The notes under the pieces are model-generated. The model did no database searches. It was not told where the DNA came from and saw only the letters and a program-made list of their open reading frames with translations. A program made the position numbers and the translations under genes. This document shows, one piece after another, positions 26,430-33,786 of a DNA stretch of 64,000 nt. How positions within the stretch are numbered: position 1 is the stretch's first letter; every line of letters starts with the position of its first letter. This stretch comes from Halobacillus sp. Marseille-P3879 (GTDB taxonomy: Bacteria > Bacillota > Bacilli > Bacillales > Halobacillaceae): contig NZ_OESS01000001.1 of NCBI RefSeq assembly GCF_900240285.1, positions 1,116,001-1,180,000 of the forward strand, read 5' to 3'.

Positions 26430-26600
26430 ATGATAAAAGAAGCTTTTCTCGCGATGATCGCGGGAATCGTGATCGGTGTTGTTTTTAAATTAATAAAACT
26501 TCCTTTACCCGCTCCTCCTGTGTTAGCTGGAGTTCTTGGTGTAGCAGGTGTGTATATAGGAGGAAAAATTATTGAGGTTCTTTTTATGAGATTCCAGTAG
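26430..26600 (+). CDS. XapX-domain small membrane protein
   Basis: A 56-residue protein with two hydrophobic helices (about 5-18 and 31-51) separated by the conserved KLPLPAPPVLAGVLG turn of the XapX family (DUF1427). AGGAGG lies 7 nt before the ATG. It ends the nucleoside operon. XapX-type proteins are named from a xanthosine locus in enterobacteria, which fits the nucleoside theme, but their role is unknown. Confidence 0.85.
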   Translation: MIKEAFLAMIAGIVIGVVFKLIKLPLPAPPVLAGVLGVAGVYIGGKIIEVLFMRFQ

Positions 26601-27019
26601 GTGAAAGAGCAAAAGGATTGGTATATAATAAAAGAAATCATTTACCTAGCATGAAATACTACATCTCTTTCTTACAGGAGATATGATTTTATAAGGAGCT
26701 TGAGGTGGAAGAAGATAATGTTAAGCAAAAATGTAGATGAATAGATAGTGGTCAAAACAGGTTCCTATTGATAGTTTCAATTAATGATGCTCGATACTGA
26801 AAAAGATATGGAACGAGTGACTTGTACAACCTCTGAATTTGAGAAAAAGAAATTGATAAGCTTGGAACTTCCTTGAGCAGATGAGTCCCTTTTATGGAAT
26901 GAAGAAACCTTTTCTCCTTATGAGAAAAGGTTTTTTAAAATGACTCTTTTTAGTTAAATACCTATTTTGTTATTAAGTTTCCGGGGTCTTAAGATTTTTT
27001 AGCAGCTCCAATAGTTCAC
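26601..27019. other. Gene-free region between the nucleoside operon and sat
   Basis: About 420 nt without a supported gene. It holds only tiny frames under 25 codons, one with a usable ribosome site near 26710, and one clear terminator at 26906-26936. Nothing else was recognised. Confidence 0.6.
26906..26936 (+). terminator. Rho-independent terminator downstream of the nucleoside operon
   Basis: AACCTTTTCT and AGAAAAGGTT form a 10-bp stem with a 7-nt loop, followed by a T run. It lies about 300 nt after xapX and is the first good terminator there. Confidence 0.85.
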
Positions 27020-27049
27020 TTGTTTGAATATTTGCTAAAATCATATATT
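27020..27049 (+). promoter_or_regulatory. Candidate promoter of sat
   Basis: TTGTTT (27020-27025), 18-nt spacer, TATATT (27044-27049), about 65 nt before the start codon. No S-box, T-box or CymR-type site was recognised. Confidence 0.45.
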
Positions 27050-27115
27050 TATGTTTCTATTTATAGAGGAGAAAAAAGCGGCTTGGCTCGCTACTTTAAA
27101 CAACGGAGGTATATG

Positions 27116-28273
27116 ATGACCGTACAATTAAAACCACAGCAATTAAATGAATTAGTAAACAAAGAAGTAGAAGGAAAAGATCGCCAAGAGGCACTTGAGC
27201 AAGCAAAAAAACTTCCTTCACTTACGATATCCGCCTGGACGATTTCAGATCTTGAGCTCATTGGGATTGGAGGCTTCAGTCCGCTTCAAGGCTTCATGGG
27301 CAAGGCTGATTATGAGCGTGTTGTAAACGAACTGCGTTTAAAGGATGGCACGGTCTGGAGTATCCCCATTACACTCCCTGTAACAGAGAGTCAGGCTGAT
27401 GAGATCAAAATCGGAGAAGAAATCGCTCTGAAGGGTGAAGACGGTATCACTTATGGAACGATTCACGTTGAAGAAAAATTCACCTATGATGAGAAACTTG
27501 AAGCCGAGAAAGTTTACGGTACAAAAGAAGAAGCTCACCCTGGGGTGAAGAAGGTTTACGATAAGGGAAATGTATACCTTGGGGGACCTATCAAGCTTCT
27601 CAATCGTCCGGACCACGGTAAATTTAAAGATTATTACTTAGACCCTGCAGAAACGCGTCAGTTATTTAAGGATTTAGGGTGGAAAACAGTAGTAGGCTTT
27701 CAAACGCGTAATCCGGTACACCGTGCGCATGAGCACATTCAAAAAACAGCACTTGAAGCCGTCGACGGCCTTTTATTAAATCCGTTAGTGGGAGAAACCA
27801 AGTCTGATGACATTCCGGCAGATGTGCGTATGGAAAGCTATGAAACGATTATTCAAAATTATTATGTTAAAGATCGCGTTCGTCTTGTGATTTATCCTGC
27901 AGCTATGCGTTATGCCGGACCGCGGGAAGCGATCTTACACGCCATCGTCCGTCGAAATTACGGTTGTACTCACTTCATCGTCGGACGCGACCATGCGGGT
28001 GTCGGTGATTATTACGGAACGTATGATGCTCAGGAACTTATCGCTAAATATGAAGATGAACTTGGCATCAGTATTTTTAAATTCGAGCATGCGTTTTACT
28101 GCGAGATATGTGAAAACATGGCATCAGCAAAAACTTGCCCTCATGACAAGAAGCACCACGTCCACCTTAGTGGGACAAAGGTTCGGGAGCTGCTGAGAAA
28201 CGGAGAACGTCCTCCGAAAGAATTCTCTCGTCCAGAGGTAGCTGATGTATTAATTAAGGGAATGAAGCAATAA
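27116..28273 (+). CDS. sat: Sulfate adenylyltransferase (ATP sulfurylase)
   Basis: A 385-residue enzyme that makes adenosine 5'-phosphosulfate from ATP and sulfate. The PUA-like N-domain (about 1-165) precedes the catalytic domain with [14 protein letters not shown] (about 198, the ATP-binding QxRN and HxxH motifs) and [44 protein letters not shown] contains the bacterial zinc-binding cysteines. CGGAGGT precedes two in-frame ATGs, and 27116 gives the better spacing. The upstream frame extension has no support. No APS kinase or reductase gene is adjacent. Confidence 0.95.
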   Translation: MTVQLKPQQLNELVNKEVEGKDRQEALEQAKKLPSLTISAWTISDLELIGIGGFSPLQGFMGKADYERVVNELRLKDGTVWSIPITLPVTESQADEIKIGEEIALKGEDGITYGTIHVEEKFTYDEKLEAEKVYGTKEEAHPGVKKVYDKGNVYLGGPIKLLNRPDHGKFKDYYLDPAETRQLFKDLGWKTVVGFQTRNPVHRAHEHIQKTALEAVDGLLLNPLVGETKSDDIPADVRMESYETIIQNYYVKDRVRLVIYPAAMRYAGPREAILHAIVRRNYGCTHFIVGRDHAGVGDYYGTYDAQELIAKYEDELGISIFKFEHAFYCEICENMASAKTCPHDKKHHVHLSGTKVRELLRNGERPPKEFSRPEVADVLIKGMKQ

Positions 28274-28279
28274 AATAGT

Positions 28280-28312
28280 AAATCGTCAGCTGTTACGGCT
28301 GGCGATTTTTGT
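28280..28312 (+). terminator. Terminator between sat and cysQ
   Basis: AAATCGTCAGC pairs with GCTGGCGATTT (one G-U), followed by a T run. The cysQ ribosome site lies 10 nt downstream, so cysQ expression may depend on read-through. Confidence 0.85.
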
Positions 28313-28332
28313 TAATCAAAGGAGGACCTCAC

Positions 28333-29109
28333 ATGAACAGATACTTAATTCAGGCCGCTCTATCAGCCGGAAAAGAAATTATGAAAATCTATGAAACTGA
28401 TTTTGACATAGAATACAAGGAAGACGAGTCTCCGTTAACAACTGCTGACAAACGAGCACATGATGTGATTAAAAATGTATTGCGTAAACACTTTCCTGCA
28501 CTTCCTGTTTTAAGTGAAGAAGGTAGACATCTTCCTTACGAACAACGGAAAGAATGGAAGGAGTTTTGGCTAGTTGATCCCATTGACGGGACAAAGGAGT
28601 TTATAAAAAAGAACGGCGAATTCACGGTAAACATTGCACGAATTCGGGATGGCAGACCTGTTGAAGGTATTGTCTACGCCCCAGCGCTTGATACGTTATA
28701 CGTTGCTGAGGAAACAAAGGGAGCCTATAAAGTTGATGGTATATGGGGAAGGGAGAATATAAGTGTCAAGCGGCTGCCATTGGAACAGAAAAAAGATATA
28801 ACAGTTCGCGTTGTGGCCAGCCGCTCTCATATGTCAGCAGAGACGGAAGCATTTATTGAAGACTTGAAAATTAAATACAAAAAGGTAGAAACTATTACAG
28901 CAGGAAGCTCACTGAAGTTATGTCTCATCGCTGAAGGAAACGCAGACTTCTACCCAAGGTACGCACCGACGATGGAATGGGATACAGGAGCAGGCCAGGC
29001 GATCGTCGAACTCTCCGGTGCAAAAGTGGAAGTCGCTGCAGAAAACAAACCTCTCACCTACAACAAAGAAAACCTAAAAAACCCATGGTTCCTCGCCTAT
29101 AGGAAATAA
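28333..29109 (+). CDS. cysQ: 3'(2'),5'-bisphosphate nucleotidase CysQ
   Basis: A 258-residue magnesium-dependent, lithium-sensitive-type phosphatase of the inositol monophosphatase fold. Metal ligands appear as SEEGRHL (Glu near 68), DPIDGTKEFIKK (about 86-97) and WDTGAGQAIVE (about 218). It recycles 3'-phosphoadenosine 5'-phosphate to AMP during sulfate activation, in keeping with its place after sat. GGAGG lies 8 nt before the ATG at 28333; an upstream TTG is not supported. Confidence 0.92.
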   Translation: MNRYLIQAALSAGKEIMKIYETDFDIEYKEDESPLTTADKRAHDVIKNVLRKHFPALPVLSEEGRHLPYEQRKEWKEFWLVDPIDGTKEFIKKNGEFTVNIARIRDGRPVEGIVYAPALDTLYVAEETKGAYKVDGIWGRENISVKRLPLEQKKDITVRVVASRSHMSAETEAFIEDLKIKYKKVETITAGSSLKLCLIAEGNADFYPRYAPTMEWDTGAGQAIVELSGAKVEVAAENKPLTYNKENLKNPWFLAYRK

Positions 29110-29129
29110 TGAGGGATTCTCTGTTATAG

Positions 29130-29168
29130 GTACCAGGTACACTTAAGTTGATTCTCTGTACCCGGTAC
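29130..29168. repeat. GTACCnGGTAC palindrome cluster A (2 copies, 28-nt period)
   Basis: GTACCAGGTAC (29130-29140) and GTACCCGGTAC (29158-29168), start to start 28 nt, spacer 17 nt. The spacer begins ACTTAA and ends TCTCT, as in cluster E. Confidence 0.9.
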
Positions 29169-29262
29169 AAAATAAAGGTAGATAATTAAATATTTACTAC
29201 AGCATTATCGCGAAAAATTCATTTATTCGTGCCAGATCTGCATTTTATTCTTAAAAATGGGC

Positions 29263-29329
29263 GTACCCGGTACTCAAATAAGATAACTCTGTACCGGGTA
29301 CGTAGTTACTTCACTACTGTACCTGGTAC
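29263..29329. repeat. GTACCnGGTAC palindrome cluster B (3 copies, 28-nt period)
   Basis: Copies at 29263, 29291 and 29319 with centres C, G and T. Both spacers are exactly 17 nt but unlike in sequence. Confidence 0.9.
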
Positions 29330-29375
29330 CAAAAAACGGTCCCCAAAAGAGTGTAAATAGCACCTGTTAGATAGC

Positions 29376-29411
29376 AAACCTTGCAGTAATAACCTACTGC
29401 AAGGTTTTTTT
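29376..29411 (+). terminator. Rho-independent terminator between palindrome clusters B and C
   Basis: AACCTTGCAG pairs with CTGCAAGGTT around a 10-nt loop, followed by seven T. It may serve cysQ. Confidence 0.85.
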
Positions 29412-29424
29412 CTTTTTTCTCTCT

Positions 29425-29463
29425 GCACCTGGTACAGATAAATAGATTGAGTGTACCTGGTAC
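29425..29463. repeat. GTACCnGGTAC palindrome cluster C (2 copies, 28-nt period)
   Basis: GCACCTGGTAC (29425-29435, one mismatch) and GTACCTGGTAC (29453-29463), 28 nt apart. Confidence 0.88.
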
Positions 29464-29541
29464 CATTAAAAAATAATAATTCTCTTCTCTTATGAATATC
29501 AATAATTGATAGCTTTATAATCAGAAGGGACGTGACTGTGT

Positions 29542-30348
29542 GTGAATTACTTGTCCATAGATTCGAAAACGAAGCTTTATTACGAGGGGGAAGGCGTGGG
29601 ACAACCTGTTATTTTTATTCATGGTGTAATGATGAGCAGCCAGTTTTTTCAGAATCAGTATCCTTATTTTAAAGAAAAGTACAGGACGATCATGTTCGAC
29701 CTGCGAGGACATGGAAAATCCAGCAAAGTCGAGTATGGCCATACGGTAGCGAATTATGCAAGAGATTTGAAGTTATTAATAGAGCACCTGGACTTAAAAG
29801 ATGTTATTTTGGTTGGGTGGTCGATGGGGGCCTTTGTTGTTTGGGACTATATCAATCAATTTGGAACCAATAATGTAAAAGCGGTCACAGTCGTCGATCA
29901 ATCTCCTTCTGATTATCTTTGGGAAGGGTGGGAGTATGGAGCTTTTACGTTTGAGGCGATAAAAGGGGTCATGCAGGCAATCCAAGAAGACCAGGAATCA
30001 TTCAACAGGGAATTTATATACGGAATGTTTAAGGAAAAGCCGGCTGATGAGGTTCATAAATGGATTTTGACTGAAATGATGAAGGTTCCTGCCTCCATTG
30101 CAAGTACCATCGTGTTTAACCAAACGGCTGTTGATTATAGAGAGACCCTTTCTAATGTCGATATTCCAACCTTAATTTGTTTTGGACGGGATGATAAGTT
30201 TTTTCCTGTGGCTGCAGGTGAGTATATTCAAAAAAGAATTCCTGGCTCCAAACTTGTTCCCTTTGAAAAGAGTAGCCACTGTTTGTTTTTAGAAGAGCCC
30301 GATAAATTTAACAAAGAGCTTGATCATTTTTTTCAAAATTTAAGATGA
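29542..30348 (+). CDS. Alpha/beta hydrolase
   Basis: A 268-residue cytosolic hydrolase of the alpha/beta fold. The oxyanion region is IFIHGVMMSS (about 24), the nucleophile elbow GWSMGA (Ser near 94), the acid in CFGRDDKFFP and the catalytic His in SSHCLFLEE near the end. Such proteins include esterases, lactonases and non-haem chloroperoxidases; substrate cannot be told. GTG start with AAGGGA about 11 nt upstream. It stands alone between two clusters of the GTACCnGGTAC palindrome. Confidence 0.85.
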   Translation: MNYLSIDSKTKLYYEGEGVGQPVIFIHGVMMSSQFFQNQYPYFKEKYRTIMFDLRGHGKSSKVEYGHTVANYARDLKLLIEHLDLKDVILVGWSMGAFVVWDYINQFGTNNVKAVTVVDQSPSDYLWEGWEYGAFTFEAIKGVMQAIQEDQESFNREFIYGMFKEKPADEVHKWILTEMMKVPASIASTIVFNQTAVDYRETLSNVDIPTLICFGRDDKFFPVAAGEYIQKRIPGSKLVPFEKSSHCLFLEEPDKFNKELDHFFQNLR

Positions 30349-30362
30349 AAATAACCGATTCT

Positions 30363-30429
30363 GTACCTGGTACCACACAATTATAGAAGTGTACCCGGTA
30401 CACAATAACTCCATTATGGTACCAGGTAC
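30363..30429. repeat. GTACCnGGTAC palindrome cluster D (3 copies, 28-nt period)
   Basis: Copies at 30363, 30391 and 30419, again exactly 28 nt apart, starting 14 nt after the hydrolase stop codon. Confidence 0.9.
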
Positions 30430-30545
30430 ACTTATGCATACTCACTTCCTTTTTTTGGTTGTGGGATTTTTTCATTTCGTTGTTTAATGAGGATGAAAAA
30501 AAGGAAAAATTTTATATAAGGTATTATTAGGAAGGAGTGAGAAAG

Positions 30546-31295
30546 ATGTTAATGAAAGCTACAAATTTAGAAAAGTTAACGTTTGAAGCTAATGATGGGG
30601 AAATGGGAAAAGTGAAAAATCTTTATTTTAATGTTAAAGACTACGTGATCCGTTATATTACTGTCGAATCCGCAAAATGGTTTCCTGATCAGATCATTTA
30701 TATCTCCACTTCTGCCATTGAATCAATCGATTTTGAAAACAAACGCATAAAAGTAAACCATACAAAAGAAGAATTACAAAAGAATGCATCAGTTAAACGT
30801 GAAAGCGATATGAACGCCGATATGGAACAGAAAATGGCAAAAATGATGAATTGGAATCCTCGCTGGTGGGAAAAAGAAGAAAATTCTTCTTCATCCTCAT
30901 ATGCTCATTCACCTGTGGACGCTAAGACAGGTGTAAGTATAGCTGATAAAACTGACAAACTAATAAGCATAAACGAAATGAAAGGGATATTTAACAACGC
31001 TAACGTGATGGCAGGTAATGAAAAAATGGGGAACATTGCGGACTTTATTATTGAGGAGCAAACTTGGCGCATTCGCTACTTCCTGATCAATTCCGGCAAT
31101 TGGTCTACCCACCCTTATGTCCTCGTCTCACCCGATTGGATTTCTTCCATAGATTGGGATAATGATAAAATTTACGTGGACATGACGTTGGATGGTATCG
31201 AGAGAGGTCCTATTTATAAACGCGGAGATGAAATCACAAGAAAATTTGAAGAAAAGCTATACAAAACGTACAGAAAAAGACCATATTGGGTTTAA
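30546..31295 (+). CDS. Protein with two PRC-barrel domains
   Basis: A 249-residue protein. Two PRC-barrel units are visible: residues 1-78 (LTFEANDGEMGKVKNLYFNV, then IYISTSAIESID) and about 145-235 (NANVMAGNEKMGNIADFIIEEQTWRIRYFLI, then VLVSPDWISSID). A Trp-rich linker NWNPRWWEKEE separates them. PRC-barrels in Bacilli often respond to stress or bind RNA or metabolites; no specific role is known here. The ATG at 30546 has AAGGAG 8 nt upstream, so the upstream GTG is not used. It is flanked by palindrome clusters D and E. Confidence 0.85.
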   Translation: MLMKATNLEKLTFEANDGEMGKVKNLYFNVKDYVIRYITVESAKWFPDQIIYISTSAIESIDFENKRIKVNHTKEELQKNASVKRESDMNADMEQKMAKMMNWNPRWWEKEENSSSSSYAHSPVDAKTGVSIADKTDKLISINEMKGIFNNANVMAGNEKMGNIADFIIEEQTWRIRYFLINSGNWSTHPYVLVSPDWISSIDWDNDKIYVDMTLDGIERGPIYKRGDEITRKFEEKLYKTYRKRPYWV

Positions 31296-31299
31296 AAAG

Positions 31300-31338
31300 G
31301 TACCAGGTACACTTAATCGCTATCTCTGTACCCGGTAC
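31300..31338. repeat. GTACCnGGTAC palindrome cluster E (2 copies, 28-nt period)
   Basis: GTACCAGGTAC (31300-31310) and GTACCCGGTAC (31328-31338), 28 nt apart. Order, centres and spacer ends repeat those of cluster A, so A and E are probably copies of one unit. Confidence 0.9.
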
Positions 31339-31363
31339 ACAGAAAAAAAAGAAAAATAAAAGA

Positions 31364-31395
31364 GAAAAAAAGGGAGCGGCTTTTCAGCTGCTTCC
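31364..31395 (-). terminator. Terminator of the DUF218 gene
   Basis: Minus strand GGAAGCAGCT and AGCCGCTCCC pair with two mismatches, followed by seven U. It overlaps the last codons of the gene. Confidence 0.65.
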
Positions 31396-31977
31396 AAATA
31401 TGAATATCGGCAGGTAGCCGATCATTTTTATCCATTCGCTAAAGACCGTTTGGGTTTCTTTTTTTGTTAATCCATCTTCTGGGTTGTAGTAGGAGGGGGA
31501 CGGGGAGAATGTTAATGACACGTCTTCTCCGTTATATACCCGTTCAAACGCGAGCTTGCTCCGAAGTGAATGATAATTACTTGTCACCACAATTGCAGAC
31601 TCTAACTCGTAGTCCTTCATCAACTCCTTCGTATACACTGCATTTTCGTAAGTGCTCGTCGCTTGATCTTCTTCTATAATGTCTGCTTCAGCTACTCCTA
31701 AATCTACAGCTTCCTCAGGTTTTGTTCCCGATTCAGTTGAATTTGAAAGAATCATGGTTTCTGCTTGTCCTTCCTTATAAAGTTTTGCCCCTTTTTCAAG
31801 CCGGCCTTCATTTCCGCTTAATACAATAATAGCATCAGAAGGCTGTGCATTATATTCAATCACCATCCACTTTGGACCGAATACGGCTAAGAGAAGAAAT
31901 ATGAGCAGAGGTATGATGAAAAGGATTAAAATGAAGCCGCGGAGAAAGTTCTTTGCAATTTTTGTATGGTCTGCCAT
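31384..31977 (-). CDS. DUF218/YdcF-like membrane-anchored protein
   Basis: A 197-residue protein with one N-terminal span (about 13-34) and a DUF218 domain outside or inside the membrane: DAIIVLSGNEGRLEKGAKLY (about 47), the middle STYENAVYTKEL and VVTSNYHSLRSKLAFERV (about 126). DUF218 proteins such as YdcF and SanA bind nucleotides or act in envelope maintenance; function is uncertain. It follows the phosphoesterase gene but is separated from it by a terminator. Confidence 0.85.
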   Translation of the reverse strand: MADHTKIAKNFLRGFILILFIIPLLIFLLLAVFGPKWMVIEYNAQPSDAIIVLSGNEGRLEKGAKLYKEGQAETMILSNSTESGTKPEEAVDLGVAEADIIEEDQATSTYENAVYTKELMKDYELESAIVVTSNYHSLRSKLAFERVYNGEDVSLTFSPSPSYYNPEDGLTKKETQTVFSEWIKMIGYLPIFIFGSS

Positions 31978-32004
31978 AAGTAAATTGTCCTTCCATTCAA
32001 CGAT

Positions 32005-32043
32005 AAAAGCTAGATCAAGAATATTGTGCTTACTTGACCTAGC
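32005..32043 (-). terminator. Terminator of the phosphoesterase gene
   Basis: Minus strand GCTAGGTCAAG pairs with CTTGATCTAGC (one G-U), followed by TTTT. Confidence 0.75.
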
Positions 32044-32050
32044 AGATTAG

Positions 32051-32776
32051 TTAATCGTTTACAGATGCATTCATTAACAGCTTCATGAGCAGTTCTTTCT
32101 GCGGATAATCCGATTCTTTTACATCCTCCACGAGCTCTTCTAAATTATAGTTTGTACGTATGATAGAGGTTTGAACGCCGCCATCCTCTACATCTACCAC
32201 TGCGTAGGAAGGCTGGGCGAGACCATCAAAAGGAAGCCCTACGCTGCCGGTGTTGATAATGATTTTACCGTCTATGTGACGAATGTATGGCTTGTGAATG
32301 TGCCCGTAAACATAAATGTCAGCCATTTCGTTCGTCATTAACTCCTCCTTCATCATTTCATCACTTTCTGAAGGCAGGACCACTTTAAATAAATCGTCTG
32401 GTGTAGCATGAAAGCCGTGAACATGGACACCGTCGAAGTCTTCATCGATCTCCTTATCTAACTTATCTAAATAAGAAATGGCCTCACTACTCATTTGCGA
32501 GGAGGACCAGTCTTTTTCTTCATTCATATCCTCAATTACATCGTCAGGTACTTCGCCTTCCTGAACACCCCGTACGATCCATTCATCGGCATTCCCTTTA
32601 ATAACGTTAGCGTCAAGTTTCTGAATCATTTCTACGCATTTCTGCGGTTCCAGACCGCGGTAAGACAGATCTCCTAAGACAAACAGCTGATCGACTTTTC
32701 GTTTCTCAATGTCCTCTAATACAGATTGAAGAGCGCGTGCATTACCGTGTATATCTGCTATAAATGCTAACCTCAT
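32051..32776 (-). CDS. Calcineurin-like metallophosphoesterase (YfcE/YmdB-like fold)
   Basis: A 241-residue two-metal phosphoesterase. All motifs are present: ADIHGN (Asp8, His10), LGDLSYRG (Asp near 36), KGNADEW (Asn near 61), VHGFHA and VYGHIHKPY (near 157), and NTGSVGLP. These enzymes split phosphodiesters or dinucleotides. The genuine substrate is unknown. Single gene with GGAGAC before its ATG. Confidence 0.9.
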   Translation of the reverse strand: MRLAFIADIHGNARALQSVLEDIEKRKVDQLFVLGDLSYRGLEPQKCVEMIQKLDANVIKGNADEWIVRGVQEGEVPDDVIEDMNEEKDWSSSQMSSEAISYLDKLDKEIDEDFDGVHVHGFHATPDDLFKVVLPSESDEMMKEELMTNEMADIYVYGHIHKPYIRHIDGKIIINTGSVGLPFDGLAQPSYAVVDVEDGGVQTSIIRTNYNLEELVEDVKESDYPQKELLMKLLMNASVND

Positions 32777-32967
32777 AACTGTCTCCTTTTTTCAATTGAT
32801 TTGTATCATTATTCCCTTCCTATCCAAATCAAAACTCGTTTACATTCTGAATCTAATATTACCATTAATTTCTTAATTTGAGTCAAAAACTAGTTCTTAA
32901 TTATTAGGTCTTGTACGTATACATACCTTACTGAGTTTATAAAATTCCTAACGTAAAGGATGGTTCG

Positions 32968-33771
32968 ATGAAATGTTCAAATTGTCATCACGAACAAGCA
33001 TCAGGAAAATTCTGCGGGGCATGTGGCTCAGCTTTGATTGAAGAAGAAACCTTAGAAGTGGAATCCACATCGACTACGGCACCGGTCCCTGGACATACGA
33101 ATTCAAATACTAGTGCAATGGAGAACGTGCGAAATTATTGGGACCGTTCCCTGCGGTTCATCCAGCAGCCTCTTGAAGCTTTTCGTGCTACAGACAAATC
33201 GGTTACTCAAGGTTTGATCACTCTTTTTCTTTTCATGCTTTCATTTACACTCAGTCTTTACTTTTTACTGAATTCTTTTGCGAAAGTGCTAACCCTGGGG
33301 TGGATGGAAGCGGGTGAGCCATTCTCTCCTTCCCAGTCCCTCCCATTCTATGAGATAAGTTCCCGCATTTTCCTATTTTCCTTGGCCGGCGTGGTCATCA
33401 GCTTGCTCGCTATTATGATAATGACAAAGCTTTTAAAGCATCCATTTTGTATCAAAACGATCGTTGCTCAGTATGGAGCTTTGCTGACTCCCTTTCTGCT
33501 TATTAATGTTTTTGCAATTTTATTTGCTTTAAGCGGAACAGCAACAGTGACGGTCCTTTTGTTGAGTGTATCTATGTTTTATGCCCTGATCGTAGTTCCG
33601 ATTTTATTCATCTACCATCAGGGAATCAATAATGGAGCGGCAGACTACGCTTTTTACGCAAGCATTTTAACAAGTGTTATTATTCTATTCTTTTCCTATT
33701 TATTCTGGAGATGGATGCTCATCGAAAAGCTGAGTGAGCTTCAGTTCTATTTGGAGAATCTTCCATTCTAA
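32968..33771 (+). CDS. Zinc-ribbon membrane protein of unknown function
   Basis: A 267-residue protein. The N-terminus is a zinc ribbon CSNCHHEQASGKFCGACGS (3-21). After a Ser/Thr-rich linker come about five spans (78-105, 132-155, 170-190, 195-215, 225-245). It precedes a TcaA-like zinc-ribbon gene by 15 nt, so they form one operon. Similar pairs occur in Bacilli and are thought to be linked with the cell envelope, but no role is proven. Confidence 0.75.
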   Translation: MKCSNCHHEQASGKFCGACGSALIEEETLEVESTSTTAPVPGHTNSNTSAMENVRNYWDRSLRFIQQPLEAFRATDKSVTQGLITLFLFMLSFTLSLYFLLNSFAKVLTLGWMEAGEPFSPSQSLPFYEISSRIFLFSLAGVVISLLAIMIMTKLLKHPFCIKTIVAQYGALLTPFLLINVFAILFALSGTATVTVLLLSVSMFYALIVVPILFIYHQGINNGAADYAFYASILTSVIILFFSYLFWRWMLIEKLSELQFYLENLPF

Positions 33772-33786
33772 AAAAGGGGGAGGCTT

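Larger units (their letters stand above)
29110..29541. other. Gene-free region packed with 28-nt-spaced palindromes and a terminator
   Basis: This 432-nt gap holds seven copies of the GTACCnGGTAC palindrome in three clusters plus a terminator at 29376-29411. No coding frame with a ribosome site was found. Confidence 0.8.

Noticed and set aside
26700-26880. Small genes between xapX and sat
   Set aside because: Frames of 8 and 22 codons were found, only one with a ribosome-like site; no family likeness and no conservation argument possible.
27020-27115. N-terminal extension of sat by about 32 residues
   Set aside because: The extension lies upstream of the CGGAGGT ribosome site, overlaps the promoter region and is absent from the normal length of the enzyme.
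29130-31338. CRISPR array
   Set aside because: The regular 28-nt spacing is suggestive, but the repeat is an 11-bp palindrome, clusters have only 2-3 units, spacers are 17 nt, and no cas genes are near.
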